This document shows, piece after piece, positions 16,410 to 27,346 of a stretch of 64,000 nucleotides of DNA (the first letter of the stretch is position 1; each line of letters starts with the position of its first letter). The notes under the pieces were generated by a model. The model ran no database searches, was not told the DNA's origin, and saw only the letters and a program-made list of their open reading frames with translations. Source of the DNA: Hyphomicrobium sp. 12-62-95 (GTDB lineage: Bacteria > Pseudomonadota > Alphaproteobacteria > Rhizobiales > Hyphomicrobiaceae); contig NCCZ01000005.1 in assembly GCA_002279935.1 (NCBI GenBank), forward strand, positions 124,001 through 188,000, given 5' to 3'. The position numbers and the translations under genes are program-made.

Positions 16410-18372
16410 CTAGCCCGCTTGCTGGTCGCGCATACGCTCCCGCTTCCGAGCCCTGATCCATTCCAGGGCCTCGGCGAGGCGTCTCTCCATTGGGTTCTGC
16501 GCGACTAGGCTCGGTTCACGGTTGTGGGTCTCGGTAAAGCTTTTAATGCGAGGCCACAATGCGAGAGCCTCCTCCTCTGTCATCTGGATCCGGCGCGCCG
16601 TAATGGCGCCGTGGATGCGCTTGAGCACGTCAGCATCGACGGATTTTGACATGATCTCATACGCAAGCTGGAATGGATTGATGCTGTCTATGAGATCGAT
16701 ATCCAAATCTCTGACATTGATGAATTTATCCGCCATCTTGATAAGGTTGTTGTTGAGCTCCGGAAGCCCGCCGTTGCTCGTCGCCTTGAAAGCTGCATTC
16801 GCGACGACATGCTGTCGAACTTCTTCCACCTCCTGCGGTGTCAAATCGGGATATTTCGTTTCGATGACCTTTGGAATGTAAACTTGCGTCACAACTTCCG
16901 GAGGTACTTCTTCAGGGTTCATCGCGGCGCGCAACACCCGATCGTCCTGCATGACCGAAGCCGTAAGATCAACAAGATCACTCTCCAGAATTTGTCGCAC
17001 GCGAGGGGTGCTTGGCTCAGCAAAGCCCTTGATGGCAATCGTCGCCTCGCTGTTGGTGTAGTCGATATCGACGATCTTTGAGGCGCCATCGATCTCATCG
17101 TCCGTTGGCCGCGTCTTAAACTTGAAGTTAGGCGCCAGAACCTGCTCCATCAGCAGCGAAGCCGCGATGGCCTTGAGCATGTTATTGACCGCTTCGGTCA
17201 CGTTATCCGCTGAAGCGTCCGGTTCCGCGATCAGGTTTGTAAATTGAGCATGGCACTTGCCAGGACTGTCACGCGTTGCACGACCGATGATCTGGATGAT
17301 CTCAGTTAGTGAGCCGCGGTAACCCACCGTGAGTGCGTGTTCGCAATAGGTCCAGTCAAACCCCTCTTTTGCCATGCCCAGCGCAATGATGATGTCGACA
17401 TCATCTATCGCGCTTAATCTGGTCGTCGTCCACAAGATCGGCCACGCGCAGGACACGCCCGTTAGCAAGCCGCACTTTATAGAGGCCAGTGTCAGCATCA
17501 CGGACGATGGCATCAGCGTCAGCGCTGTTGCCGGTCAAATGATCCAAAATCCGGTCAACCGCCTCGTATTTATCGACCGCAGCCTCCGCAGAGTTCACAT
17601 TAGGGATATGAACAATCGTCTTCTTGGCAGGGTCCAGTACCTCCGTGATCGCATCCAGATAGCGGCCTCGATAAAAATGATAGCCGATCCCGAGCGTCTT
17701 CAAGTGCCGGTAGCCGTTGAGCTGCTCATAGTAAGTGTAGCTGATGCGCGTGAACCGCTCCTCGTCCTCCGGCCGCAAGACCGGAACGCTGTCACCCCTG
17801 AAGTAGCTTCCAGTCATGGCCACGATATGAGTTTTGTCTTCGGCCAGAAGTCCACGAACAACTTCCCCAAGGCGGCTGTCTGCGTCCGCTGAGGCATGAT
17901 GGAATTCATCCACAGCAAGAAGACAACCGGCGAACGGCTCAGGTCCTATCTTGTCATAGGCAAAGCGAAGGGTTGCGTGTGTGCAAACGAGCACTTGCGC
18001 CTCGCCTTCCATAAAGGCCTGGAATTTTCCGACCTTGCTGGCATCGACGCCCGCAGAACATAGATTCCACTGCTCATCCACGTCCCAGTCTCTGAAAAAT
18101 CCCTGCTCAGAAAGCTTTGTTGATCGAAAGGAGGATCCGATCGATCGCTCCGGCACAGCGACAATAACCTTGCGGATACCCTGCTTCTCAAGTTTATCAA
18201 GACCAATAAACATGAGCGCGCGAGACTTACCTGATGCCGGCGGAGCCTTTACAAGTAGATACTGCGCGCCGCGCTCTGCATAGGCCCGCGCCTGCATGGC
18301 GCGCATTCCCATCGAGTCTTGGATCTGGCTCGCTCCAGTTTGCGCATAGGTGACATTGACGAAATCAGGCAC
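16410..18372 (-). pseudogene. DEAD/DEAH (type III Res-like) helicase, split by a frameshift
   Basis: Two open frames make one helicase of about 650 residues. The first (18372-17401) has Walker A in KAPPASGKSRAL and the DEFH box in LAVDEFHHAS; the second (open from about 17513, used from about 17430 to 16410) continues with DVDIIIALGMAKEGFDW and motif VI in QIIGRATR. The join near 17401-17435 reads VDDDQIKRD in one frame and IDDVDIIIAL in the next; removing one base, or adding two, would restore a continuous chain. ATP-dependent DNA translocation for the restriction operon is the expected role. It overlaps the methylase stop by 8 bp. A sequencing error is as possible as a true inactivating mutation. 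Confidence 0.75.
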
Positions 18373-21133
18373 GAGCCGCCCCCTGCAGATCAGAAGCTGC
18401 TATGCGCTCCTCGTATTGTCGAAATAGGTGCTCGAGCCTCTCCATGTCCGATTTAAAAGAGCGTCCCACATAGATTTTTTCTAAGGTTTCATCGAGGGCT
18501 TGGTGAGCTTCTCGGAGATCGGTTGGCATAGTTTGTGGATCGTAGAGCCAAGCAATGGTCTTACCGGGATGCTCTCCACGCGTTGCCAGGATCTGCCACG
18601 CGTGCTGCTCAAGAGCATCTATTTGAACGGGACTGAAAGTCGGTGCGGGAAATGTATTGTATACGATAGTTGTCGAGTATCGGAAATCTTTGCGCATGCG
18701 ACCGCACAGCGCCCGCATCCAAACATTGTGCATCTTCGAGTTTAGGACCGCAAACGTCTGCATGTTTGGTTCATAGATAGCAAAGGCCAGATGCGTCACA
18801 ATCGTTGAACGATCCAGAAGCCCGACCGGGATGTACTCGCGTGCATGCGAAGATACTTGCGGTACTAGAATTTGAGCATCTAACGGTCGGTGCGTGTACC
18901 GAAAACGATGTGGGCATTGCAATAGAGTCTGAGCAACCTCTCCGCCATCGCGGCGATAGCCGAGAACAGCATCAATGCGGTCAGCGATTGCCGGCAAACC
19001 TCGAGCAAACTCCGCGTCATGATCATCGATCCATAAGCACCACCTATCGAGCCCATCGACAAATTCTGACGTGCCAACACATCGCAACAGGAACCGCTCG
19101 GCCGGCGGACACCGCTTCAAAAGATCAGACCGCTCTTTTGGGCTCAGGATCAGATAACCACCGTCGTACGGTGCGTTGCCAGTAATTAGCCGAGGCAGGT
19201 TGAACAAGGGCGACTGGGACGGCTCAACAATCAAGTCGGAGGCGTCAACAAGATAGGGATTGATGTTGCGGACCGGGCGGATATCATTCTGCGTGAAGAA
19301 TAACTTTTTCTCTTTGGATTTACGGCGCAAACCTAGAATAGTGCACGTCACGCCCGCCTTTTTGGCGGCATTGTTCGACCAGTGAAATGGCTCGTGGAAG
19401 AACGCAAGTTCTACGTTGCTATTGAGGACGTAGGGCCAGAAGGTCGGCACGTGAGTGCCCTGGTTAATGGATGTCGTCGCAACGAACGCCGCAGCTCCTC
19501 GCTGCGCGACAAAGTCCACGGCCTTTCGGAAAAAACCGCAGATGTAATCGAGATTTTTGTGCTGCTGATCTGAACCAAATACGAGCTCCATATCGGATTC
19601 TTGAGCTTCCGTAAGCTTCTTCCCCCCGAGATAGGGCGGATTGCCGACAAGAAACGTTTCAGCGTCCTCGTCCACGACCGTAACCGTGCCTTGAACCTTC
19701 TCGACGCGAGCCAGGTCGAACACCTTCTCTTTTTGAACTGCTTTCAATGGCTCAGGGCACACCCTCAACCAGTCCATCCTCAGAGCATTGCCACAAACTA
19801 TGTGACCGCCCTCCCGCAGCGGGAAACTCTTAGGCGCCTCGCCAAACAAATTCTTGAAGCGCTGGTTCATTTGATATTCAGCGATCCAGAGCGAGAGCTT
19901 CGCTGTTTCGGCGGCGAAGTCAGCAAGCTCGATGCCATAGAAGTTTGATAGCTTAACCGCTGTTTGCTCGCGCCACGTCGTCGTGCCGCCTGAGATCTCA
20001 TCCAAGCGTTGGAAAACGCGCATCTCCAGAGTGCGCAATTCGCGGTAGGCGATAATTAGAAAATTTCCCGAGCCGCAGGCAGGATCAAAGACCCTTATCT
20101 TTGAAATTCGGGTCAAAAGCTTTCGGAGCAACGAGCGTTCTTCGCGATGTCCTCGCGCCCGCTCGAATTCCTCTTCTAACGACATAAGGAATAGTGGCTG
20201 CAACACCTTCATGATGTTGGGCACCGATGTATAGTGCATGCCCAGATCGCCGCGCATCTCGGTATCGACGACGGCTTGGATCATTGAGCCAAAAATGTCG
20301 GGATTGATCTCCTTCCAGTCTAGTTGGGCCGCCTCAACAAGCATGCGTTTGGCGCGCCTATTGAAGACCGGCACCTTTGCAGCTTCCGCGAAGAGGCCGC
20401 CATTGACGTATGGGAACGCCCGGATGTGAGCGGCAATACCGTCCCGATTATCTTCCGCCTCGTTCATCACATCGAAGATCTGCTTGAGCAAGCTCTGCAG
20501 TTCTTCGCCGTCAGCACCGCCGAACTCGCTGACAGTCTTAACGAAAAGGTCCTGAGCAAATCCCCCGGTGCTCTGCGCAAACATGCAGAACAGGATGCGC
20601 GTTAGGAACTGATTGAGAGTATGGCGCTTGGCCGGCTCTAACCACTCCGGATTGATCCTCTCGATCTCATCGTGAAGCTTCGCGAGACGACCGGCAGCTT
20701 TGATATCAGCAGGATTCTCAGCGACAGCCTCATACTTCTCAACCCCTGCCAAGGGTAAAAAGAAATCGAATCGATCGTTGAGCTTCGCGTAGTCGCAGTG
20801 GAGGGTCTCGTCGGCCCTGACATCATACGCAGCAACGTCTCGGCCATCGGTGGCGAGCAGGAAGCGGGGCTTATGCGTAATCGCAGCCTTGGCGTCCTTT
20901 AGAGTATCAAGGACCGTCGCTGACTGGCCCAACGAAGCGGGCCGGAAATAAAGTTTGCGCGTCCATAGCACATCACCAACCTGCTGCCCTTGATTCTGCG
21001 TGCCGCTACGCAACTTGGTGATGGTTGCTTTGGGAGCATTGTAGATTTCGAGAAGCCGCAGGGGGAACTCCTTATCGTCAAAGGGTTCCTTGACCAGTTC
21101 CGCGAGCAGCGCTTCAATTTCAGCAATATTCAT
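18365..21133 (-). CDS. Class I SAM-dependent N6-adenine DNA methyltransferase (MmeI-like, COG1002)
   Basis: 922 residues. Motif I is FDPACGSGNFL (349-359) and the catalytic motif IV is NPPY (498-501), the signature of adenine-N6 DNA methylases. Size and layout resemble type IIL MmeI-like enzymes, but the N-terminal region (DVLWTRKLYFRP) lacks their PD-ExK nuclease motif. Cleavage would thus be left to the helicase and GIY-YIG proteins downstream. The C-terminal third should hold the target-recognition domain. The start ATG overlaps the Phd stop as TAATG, so translation is coupled. It should protect host DNA in a multi-gene restriction-modification system. Confidence 0.85.
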   Translation of the reverse strand: MNIAEIEALLAELVKEPFDDKEFPLRLLEIYNAPKATITKLRSGTQNQGQQVGDVLWTRKLYFRPASLGQSATVLDTLKDAKAAITHKPRFLLATDGRDVAAYDVRADETLHCDYAKLNDRFDFFLPLAGVEKYEAVAENPADIKAAGRLAKLHDEIERINPEWLEPAKRHTLNQFLTRILFCMFAQSTGGFAQDLFVKTVSEFGGADGEELQSLLKQIFDVMNEAEDNRDGIAAHIRAFPYVNGGLFAEAAKVPVFNRRAKRMLVEAAQLDWKEINPDIFGSMIQAVVDTEMRGDLGMHYTSVPNIMKVLQPLFLMSLEEEFERARGHREERSLLRKLLTRISKIRVFDPACGSGNFLIIAYRELRTLEMRVFQRLDEISGGTTTWREQTAVKLSNFYGIELADFAAETAKLSLWIAEYQMNQRFKNLFGEAPKSFPLREGGHIVCGNALRMDWLRVCPEPLKAVQKEKVFDLARVEKVQGTVTVVDEDAETFLVGNPPYLGGKKLTEAQESDMELVFGSDQQHKNLDYICGFFRKAVDFVAQRGAAAFVATTSINQGTHVPTFWPYVLNSNVELAFFHEPFHWSNNAAKKAGVTCTILGLRRKSKEKKLFFTQNDIRPVRNINPYLVDASDLIVEPSQSPLFNLPRLITGNAPYDGGYLILSPKERSDLLKRCPPAERFLLRCVGTSEFVDGLDRWCLWIDDHDAEFARGLPAIADRIDAVLGYRRDGGEVAQTLLQCPHRFRYTHRPLDAQILVPQVSSHAREYIPVGLLDRSTIVTHLAFAIYEPNMQTFAVLNSKMHNVWMRALCGRMRKDFRYSTTIVYNTFPAPTFSPVQIDALEQHAWQILATRGEHPGKTIAWLYDPQTMPTDLREAHQALDETLEKIYVGRSFKSDMERLEHLFRQYEERIAASDLQGAARA

Positions 21134-21342
21134 TAGCGCTCCGCTCTCTTCCTGCGCACCTCAGCGCGGAAAGTGGACGAGCACTCTGTCCGATCACTGG
21201 CGTTCAGACGCGTGAATTCTTCAACAGACAGAACAACGACAACTGGACGTCCATGCTTCTCGATCATGACGGGCTCCGCCCGCGCGAGATCGATCAGGTG
21301 ACCGAACCCGTTTTTGGCGTCCCGGGCGGCAATGCTTTTCAT
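21133..21342 (-). CDS. Phd/YefM-family antitoxin-like regulator
   Basis: 69 residues: MKSIAARDAKNGFGHLIDLARAEP and VMIEKHGRPVVVVLSVEEF match the DNA-binding N-terminal domain of Phd/YefM antitoxins. GGGGAG lies upstream of the ATG. No Doc, YoeB or PIN toxin follows; instead the next gene, overlapping by one base, is the DNA methylase. It therefore probably autoregulates the restriction operon, delaying or limiting its expression. The C-terminal toxin-binding tail is short and basic (VRRKRAER). Confidence 0.8.
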   Translation of the reverse strand: MKSIAARDAKNGFGHLIDLARAEPVMIEKHGRPVVVVLSVEEFTRLNASDRTECSSTFRAEVRRKRAER

Positions 21343-21368
21343 GAAGCCACTCCCCGCAGAGAGCCTAT

Positions 21369-21395
21369 AGCCATAATGGCTCCTATTGGTGGGTC
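21369..21395 (-). promoter_or_regulatory. Promoter/operator of the Phd-methylase operon
   Basis: The palindrome AGCCATAATGGCT (21369-21381) overlaps a possible promoter on the reverse strand (TTGACC at 21395-21390, TATGGC 16 bp further). It sits 27 bp before the phd start and is the natural target for Phd autorepression. The rest of the 300-bp gap 21343-21643 shows no gene. Confidence 0.45.
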
Positions 21396-21643
21396 AAGGC
21401 GGCACGACGGCCCCGATGGACCGATCTGCCCGAAACCCACAACGCACTTGATGCCGACGGGCCGCCTCACGCGTGCTTGCGGCCAGAAATCAACCTCTAA
21501 GCTAAAAGAATCCACGTCTTAGCCATCTGTGCCTGGATTCACGTAGAGGAAGAGAGCGGCTCACGAGAAGGGCCTAAGGCCAAGCCAACACGAGCGAGCG
21601 TGATCGCAAAGCCCTGGGCTCACCCCAACTCAGGAGCTCCTTC

Positions 21644-24600
21644 ATGACCTTGCATCTCCCGCACCAGACCACACTGGGCCTAGACCCAGCGCCATCATCA
21701 ATTACGACCAACCTTACGCACTCCTCCAAGGGATCAAAGCTGGTCGATACGGCCGGGATTTTACTGCCCGTTCTCGAGCAGGGTCTGCCCATCACAGCCC
21801 CTGTTCTGCGCTCGGCCATGACGAGCGTCTTTGGCGCCTCTGACAATGAGGGTGCCTGGGTCTGGAAAGATGCCTATGAGGCCTGTGAGGCGGCACTTGT
21901 TTTATTCCTCCGCAAATATCTCCCACAAATGCGCTCCGGCGCATCGAATCCCGGCCAAGTCTTATCAATGCTTCAGGCGCTGCAAGCGCTCTTGCCAACA
22001 CAGACCCGACGCTCCGATGACAGCGCCGCCTATCAGCAATTCTCAACTCCTCTAGATCTGGCCTATCTGGCGGCCTTTGCGGCTGATATCAAAGATTTAG
22101 ATCATGTGCTCGAGCCCTCTGCCGGGACGGGCATGTTGGCCGTCCATGCGCAGGCCGCGGGGGCCACTCTTTACATCAATGAGCGTGCTGTAACGCGCAG
22201 CGATATGCTGAGTGCCCTGTTCCCGGGCGTATCGTTGACGCGATTTAACGCTGAGCAGATCAACGATTTCCTGCCGCGCTCCCTTGTCCCCAACGTCATT
22301 CTCATGAATCCGCCCTTCTCTGCCCGCGCGCATGTCGCCGGCATCGTGCGCGGAACCGATATGATGCATGTGACGTCGGCGCTTTCGCGCCTCGCCCCGG
22401 GCGGCCGCCTCGTAGCCATTACGGGCCTCCATTGCACGCCCTGTCATGCTGAGTACGAAGCCGCCTTCGCGAAACTCGCAGCAACAAGCCGCGTTGTCTT
22501 CTCAGCGGCCCTGAGCGATCGCTTCTTCCGGGTACATGGCACATCGATCGCCACGCGACTGACCGTCATCGACAAGGTTGCAGATCCTGCACAGCCGCAA
22601 GCGATCTCACATGATAATGTTCGCGACACCGCGCATCTCTTGCAACTTCTGGAGACCCATCTGCCGCCCCGCGCAGCTTTGGTACCCGCAGGGAATACCA
22701 AACCCGCGACTCTGTCTGTATTTTCAGCGCGACCTAAGCCCAAGCCGACAAAACCTGCTGCACGATCGCACGATAGCGAGGGGACAGCGACCGCCTCGCC
22801 CATTATCGAACTTGGCTATGAGGTGTTGGAGAGTAGCCCTCGCATAGGGGCCTCCTCGGAGAGCCTTTATGAGCGCTACAGCCTCGACACGATCGGTATC
22901 CCCGAGGCAGGCCCTCACCGCTCCCATCTTGTGCAATCTGCCGCCATGGCCTCCGTGCGCCTCCCGACTCCGACCTACAGGCCGCATCTGCCAGAGCATC
23001 TCATTACCGATCACATTCTCTCAGACGCCCAGCTGGAAAGCGTCATCTATGCTGGCGAGGCTCACAGCCAGTATCTGGCGGGGCGCTGGCTCCTAAACGA
23101 GTCCTATGATGTTATGAACCCGGCGACGTATGAGGATCCCAATGCCGTGCAGTTCCGGCGCGGCTGGATGCTGGGCGATGGCACTGGTGTCGGCAAAGGC
23201 CGTCAGGTCGCTGCTATCATTCTCGATAACTGGCTCAAAGGCCGCAAGCGTGCACTGTGGCTTTCCAAGAATGATGAGTTGCTGGAAGATGCCCAGCGCG
23301 ATTGGGGAGATCTGGGTCAGGAACGCCTGCAGATCGTCCTACAAGGGAAGTATGCCCTCGGCTCGCCCATAGCACTCGACGAAGGAACCCTCTTCACAAC
23401 ATACGCTACATTGCGTTCTGCCGGGGTCAACGGCAAGCAGTCCAGGCTCGATCAACTCATCACATGGCTCGGCCGCGACTTTGATGGGGTCATCATCTTC
23501 GATGAATCCCATGCCATGGGAAATGCCGCTCCCGGTCTATCGGCGCGCGGGAAAGTGGCCGCGTCGCTTCAGGGACTGGCGGGCCTTCGCCTGCAAAATG
23601 CCCTGCCCCATGCCCGCGTGGTCTACACTTCAGCCACAGGAGCTACGGAAGTCGAAAACCTCGCCTACACAGCGCGGCTGGGGCTTTGGGGGTCGGCCGA
23701 CTTCCCCTTCAAAACCCGCCCGGAATTTATCAATGCCATGCATGCCGGCGGTATTGCTGCCATGGAGGTTCTCGCCCGCGATGCCAAGGCCTTGGGGCTC
23801 TATACAGCCCGCAATCTCTCTTATGAGGGCGTCGAGATCGATTTCCTGGAGCACGCGCTCACAACAGAGCAGCTCAGTATTTACAATGAGTTCGCCGACG
23901 CGTTTCAAGTCATCCATCAGAATTTGAATGAAGCGCTTGAAGCCACCAATATCACCAGCGCCGAAAGCGGAACGCTCAATCGGCAAGCCAAGTCCGCCGC
24001 ACGTAGCGCCTTTGAGAGCAACAAGCAGCGCTTCTTCAATCACCTGATCACGGCGATGAAGATGCCTTCGCTCATCAAATCCATTGAGGCTGATCTCGTG
24101 CGCGGCGATGCACCGGTCATCCAGCTGGTCACGACCAGCGAAGCGCTGATGGAGCGCAGGCTCGCTTTGATCCCTCCGTCCGAATGGACCGATCTCAATG
24201 TCGATATCACCCCGCGCGAATACGTCATCGAATATCTGCGCTCTGGGTTTCCCACACAGCTCTTTGAAACCTTCACCGATGAGAGCGGCAAAACCCAATC
24301 CCGCCCGGTCATGATCGATGGCAATCCCGTGATCTGCCGCGAAGCCGAGCGGCTGCGCGATGCCATGATTGAAAATCTCTCCGCCCTACCCCCGGTACAA
24401 TCCGCACTCGATCAGCTGGTTCAGCATTTCGGGACAGATGTTGTGGCGGAGATCACTGGCCGCAGCCGCCGCATCGTTCGCCGGGTCGGTGTAGGGGGCC
24501 GCAGCGTTCTCGCCGTCGAGAACCGCTCCTCAAAAGCCAATCTCGCGGAAACCGAAGCCTTTATGGATGACCGCAAACGCATCCTCGTCTTCTCCGAGGC

Positions 24601-26014
24601 CGGCGGCACAGGGCGATCCTATCACGCCTCCCTCACCGCCAAAAATCAGCGCCGCCGCATTCACTACATCCTGGAGCCGGGCTGGAAAGCGGACGCTGCC
24701 ATCCAGGGGTTGGGCCGCACCAACCGCACGAACCAGGCTTCTGCCCCGCTCTGCCGACCCGTGACCACCGATATTCGGGGTGAAAAACGCTTCCTCTCCA
24801 CCATTGCCCGCAGGCTCGATACGCTCGGAGCCATCACCAAGGGCCAGCGTCAGACAGGCGGCCAAGGCCTGTTCAGGCCCGAAGACAATCTGGAGAGTCC
24901 CTATGCCCGCAGCGCTCTGGCCCATTTCTATCACAAGCTGGCGCAGGGGCAGATCGCGGCCTGCTCACTGGATGCTTTCGAACAAGCCACCGGGCTCTCA
25001 CTTCTCGATGCAGATGGCAGCATCCGTGAGCAGCTTCCCCCCATTCATACGTTTCTGAACCGTCTACTGGCGCTGCGGATTGAACTGCAGAACAGCCTCT
25101 TCGCAGAGTTCGACGCGATCATGGCCGGGATCATCGAAGATGCAATCGCCGCTGGCACGTTTGAGCGTGGGCTTGAGACGATCAGCGCAGAAAGCCTCGA
25201 TATTATTTCCCGGCGAACCGTCGAAGCCCATCCTAGTGGCGCCGTGACTCTGCTCTTTGAGGTCGAGCGCAAGGACCGCACCGAACCCATCTCACTCGAG
25301 CGCGCCATCGCATTGGCTCACATTGAGGGAGCCAACGTCGTCCACAACATCAACTCTGGCCGTTCCGGTGTGCTTCTGAAAACAACCAACCGCACGAATG
25401 AAGACGGATCCATGACCCAGCGCTACCGTATCCTGCATCCGCTCGAAACTGAGTATCTGACCGATACCGAGCTCAAACTCTCCGCCTGGAAATTTTGTGA
25501 TCAATCGGTCTTTGAGGCACTGTGGTCGGCGGAGCTTGATAAAATCCCTCAATACAAAACGTCGCGTTTCTATATTGTGACGGGCTTACTTCTGCCGGTT
25601 TGGAAACGTCTGCCGCAGGATTTCTGCCGCATCTACCGCTTCACCACCAATTCCGGAGAACGCGTGATTGGTCGGCCGATTGAAGGCAGCGATCTCGGCC
25701 AGCTGGGGCTAGAGCCTGTCTTCGCAAGCTCCGAGGATGCCTACCACCATCTCTTGCGCGGCGGTGACATCAACCTCATAGGCGGCCTATGCCTTAAGCG
25801 CGTCATGGCTATGCATGCAAGGCGCATTGAGCTCACAGGCTTTGACCGCAGCGCTTCGCCGGGGCTGAAAGCCATGGGCCTTATGACCGAAACCGTGGCC
25901 TATACGCTGCGTATCTTCGTTCCGCTCGGTGAATCAGCTCCCGCCCTCCTCTCCAAGCTCTTCAAAGATTACCCGCCGCAAACCGAGAGGAAGAGCGGTT
26001 CCTCCTCAGAATAA
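21644..26014 (+). CDS. Strawberry-notch-type helicase fused to a methyltransferase domain
   Basis: 1456 residues. The N-terminal part has a Rossmann methyltransferase fold: EPSAGTG (157-163) and NPPF (around 227). The middle is a superfamily 2 helicase: Walker A GTGVGKGRQ near 513, the DESH box near 619 and a late helicase block (FSEAGGTGRSYHA ... GLGRTNRTNQ). This is the bacterial strawberry notch (SNO) family, typical of large alphaproteobacterial plasmids. Proposed roles are plasmid DNA maintenance or protection; no activity is established from sequence. AGGAGC precedes the ATG by 9 bp. The Toprim gene follows 13 bp later in its ancestral arrangement. Confidence 0.85.
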   Translation: MTLHLPHQTTLGLDPAPSSITTNLTHSSKGSKLVDTAGILLPVLEQGLPITAPVLRSAMTSVFGASDNEGAWVWKDAYEACEAALVLFLRKYLPQMRSGASNPGQVLSMLQALQALLPTQTRRSDDSAAYQQFSTPLDLAYLAAFAADIKDLDHVLEPSAGTGMLAVHAQAAGATLYINERAVTRSDMLSALFPGVSLTRFNAEQINDFLPRSLVPNVILMNPPFSARAHVAGIVRGTDMMHVTSALSRLAPGGRLVAITGLHCTPCHAEYEAAFAKLAATSRVVFSAALSDRFFRVHGTSIATRLTVIDKVADPAQPQAISHDNVRDTAHLLQLLETHLPPRAALVPAGNTKPATLSVFSARPKPKPTKPAARSHDSEGTATASPIIELGYEVLESSPRIGASSESLYERYSLDTIGIPEAGPHRSHLVQSAAMASVRLPTPTYRPHLPEHLITDHILSDAQLESVIYAGEAHSQYLAGRWLLNESYDVMNPATYEDPNAVQFRRGWMLGDGTGVGKGRQVAAIILDNWLKGRKRALWLSKNDELLEDAQRDWGDLGQERLQIVLQGKYALGSPIALDEGTLFTTYATLRSAGVNGKQSRLDQLITWLGRDFDGVIIFDESHAMGNAAPGLSARGKVAASLQGLAGLRLQNALPHARVVYTSATGATEVENLAYTARLGLWGSADFPFKTRPEFINAMHAGGIAAMEVLARDAKALGLYTARNLSYEGVEIDFLEHALTTEQLSIYNEFADAFQVIHQNLNEALEATNITSAESGTLNRQAKSAARSAFESNKQRFFNHLITAMKMPSLIKSIEADLVRGDAPVIQLVTTSEALMERRLALIPPSEWTDLNVDITPREYVIEYLRSGFPTQLFETFTDESGKTQSRPVMIDGNPVICREAERLRDAMIENLSALPPVQSALDQLVQHFGTDVVAEITGRSRRIVRRVGVGGRSVLAVENRSSKANLAETEAFMDDRKRILVFSEAGGTGRSYHASLTAKNQRRRIHYILEPGWKADAAIQGLGRTNRTNQASAPLCRPVTTDIRGEKRFLSTIARRLDTLGAITKGQRQTGGQGLFRPEDNLESPYARSALAHFYHKLAQGQIAACSLDAFEQATGLSLLDADGSIREQLPPIHTFLNRLLALRIELQNSLFAEFDAIMAGIIEDAIAAGTFERGLETISAESLDIISRRTVEAHPSGAVTLLFEVERKDRTEPISLERAIALAHIEGANVVHNINSGRSGVLLKTTNRTNEDGSMTQRYRILHPLETEYLTDTELKLSAWKFCDQSVFEALWSAELDKIPQYKTSRFYIVTGLLLPVWKRLPQDFCRIYRFTTNSGERVIGRPIEGSDLGQLGLEPVFASSEDAYHHLLRGGDINLIGGLCLKRVMAMHARRIELTGFDRSASPGLKAMGLMTETVAYTLRIFVPLGESAPALLSKLFKDYPPQTERKSGSSSE

Positions 26015-26207
26015 CGAGGAGGCGATCATGAGACGCATAGCGTTTATCCGTGAGCAACTGGCCGAGCGCGCGCTGGCCGTATGCCAAACCTATCTGCCTA
26101 ATGGCCGCCGCTCAGGACAGTATTGGGTGGTGGGTGACTTTGCGGGCAGCAAGGGCCGCGGCCTCTATGTCAGGTTGACCGTGACCTGAGACCCTTCTCT
26201 CCTCCAT

Positions 26208-27086
26208 TCAGAGGGTGAGTCCTGGGCTCAATTTCTGGACCTGATCGTTCGTCACGGCAAGGGCCAGATGGCGGTCGTGGAACTCTTCCGGTGTCCGGTT
26301 GGCGAGAGCGGAGTGGGGCCGGACACGATTGTAATCGTCGCGCCAAGCCGTCAGCAGCTCTCGTGCTTCGCCGAGCGTCGAGAACAGCGTCTCGTTGAGA
26401 AACTCGTCGCGAAGCCGCCCGTTAAAACTCTCGACGAACGCGTTCTGCTGCGGCTTGCCGGGCTGGATGTTGTGCCAGTCGACGCCGGTGGCCTTGCTCC
26501 ACTTGAGGATCGCCATGCTGGTGAGTTCGGTGCCGTTGTCAGAGACACAGGTTCTAGGCCTAGCTCTCCGCCGCGCAATCACGGCGTCCAACTCGCGCGC
26601 GACGCAGGCTCCCGATAGGGAGGTGTCGGCGACGAGCGCCAGACATTCCCGCGTGAAGTCGTCGACGATCGCCAGAATGCGGAACCGTCGTCCGCCCGTC
26701 AGGCCGTCCGAGACGAAGTCCAGGCTCCAGCGCTCGTTGGGGCGCGACGGAAGCCCGAGCGGCGCTCTCATGCCAAGTGCCCGCCTGCGTCCGCCGCGCT
26801 TCCTCACGGCCAAGCCTTCCTCACGGTAGAGCCGCCGGAACCGCTTCTGGTTCATGTGCACGCCTTCCTTGCTGAGCAGAAAATGAAGCCGCCGGTAGCC
26901 GAACCGGCGCCGGATCGCCGCCAGATCGCGGATGCGCTGACGGAGGCCGGCATCGTCGGGGCGACGGCTCCGGTAGCGGATCGTCGAGCGATCAATATCG
27001 AGTGCGGTGCAGGCCCGCCGCTCGCTCACGTCATGCGCGGCGCACACGTGAGCGATAGCCTGTCGTCGAGCGGCGGGCGTCACCAC
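26208..27086 (-). CDS. IS3-family transposase OrfB (DDE integrase core)
   Basis: 292 residues. An HTH_21-type region ([12 protein letters not shown]) is followed by the rve core with the DDE triad: Asp in SLDFVSDGL, Asp in [11 protein letters not shown] and Glu in [15 protein letters not shown]. It overlaps orfA by 7 bp in another frame; the active enzyme of this family is usually an OrfAB fusion made by programmed -1 frameshifting. Confidence 0.92.
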   Translation of the reverse strand: MVTPAARRQAIAHVCAAHDVSERRACTALDIDRSTIRYRSRRPDDAGLRQRIRDLAAIRRRFGYRRLHFLLSKEGVHMNQKRFRRLYREEGLAVRKRGGRRRALGMRAPLGLPSRPNERWSLDFVSDGLTGGRRFRILAIVDDFTRECLALVADTSLSGACVARELDAVIARRRARPRTCVSDNGTELTSMAILKWSKATGVDWHNIQPGKPQQNAFVESFNGRLRDEFLNETLFSTLGEARELLTAWRDDYNRVRPHSALANRTPEEFHDRHLALAVTNDQVQKLSPGLTL

Positions 27087-27346
27087 TTTCGGCTGTTCAC
27101 GTCCTTCAGGATGGCGTTGTCGAGCATCGCCTCGGCCAGAAGCTTCTTTAGCGTCGCGTTCTCATCCTCCAGCGCCTTCAAGCGCTTAGCGTCCGACACG
27201 TCCATCCCGCCGTACTTCGCTTTCCACTTGTAGAAAGTAGCCGCGGAGACCCCGTGCTTGCGGCAAACATCCGCCGTGGAATGGCCTGCCTCCTGCTCGC
27301 GCAGGACCGCAATGATCTGCTCGTCCGAAAACCTACTCTTACGCAT
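27080..27346 (-). CDS. IS3-family transposase OrfA (helix-turn-helix)
   Basis: 88 residues: an HTH ([37 protein letters not shown]) and a leucine-zipper-like C-terminus ([20 protein letters not shown]). It binds the IS ends and, by frameshift with OrfB, gives the full transposase. Confidence 0.92.
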   Translation of the reverse strand: MRKSRFSDEQIIAVLREQEAGHSTADVCRKHGVSAATFYKWKAKYGGMDVSDAKRLKALEDENATLKKLLAEAMLDNAILKDVNSRKW

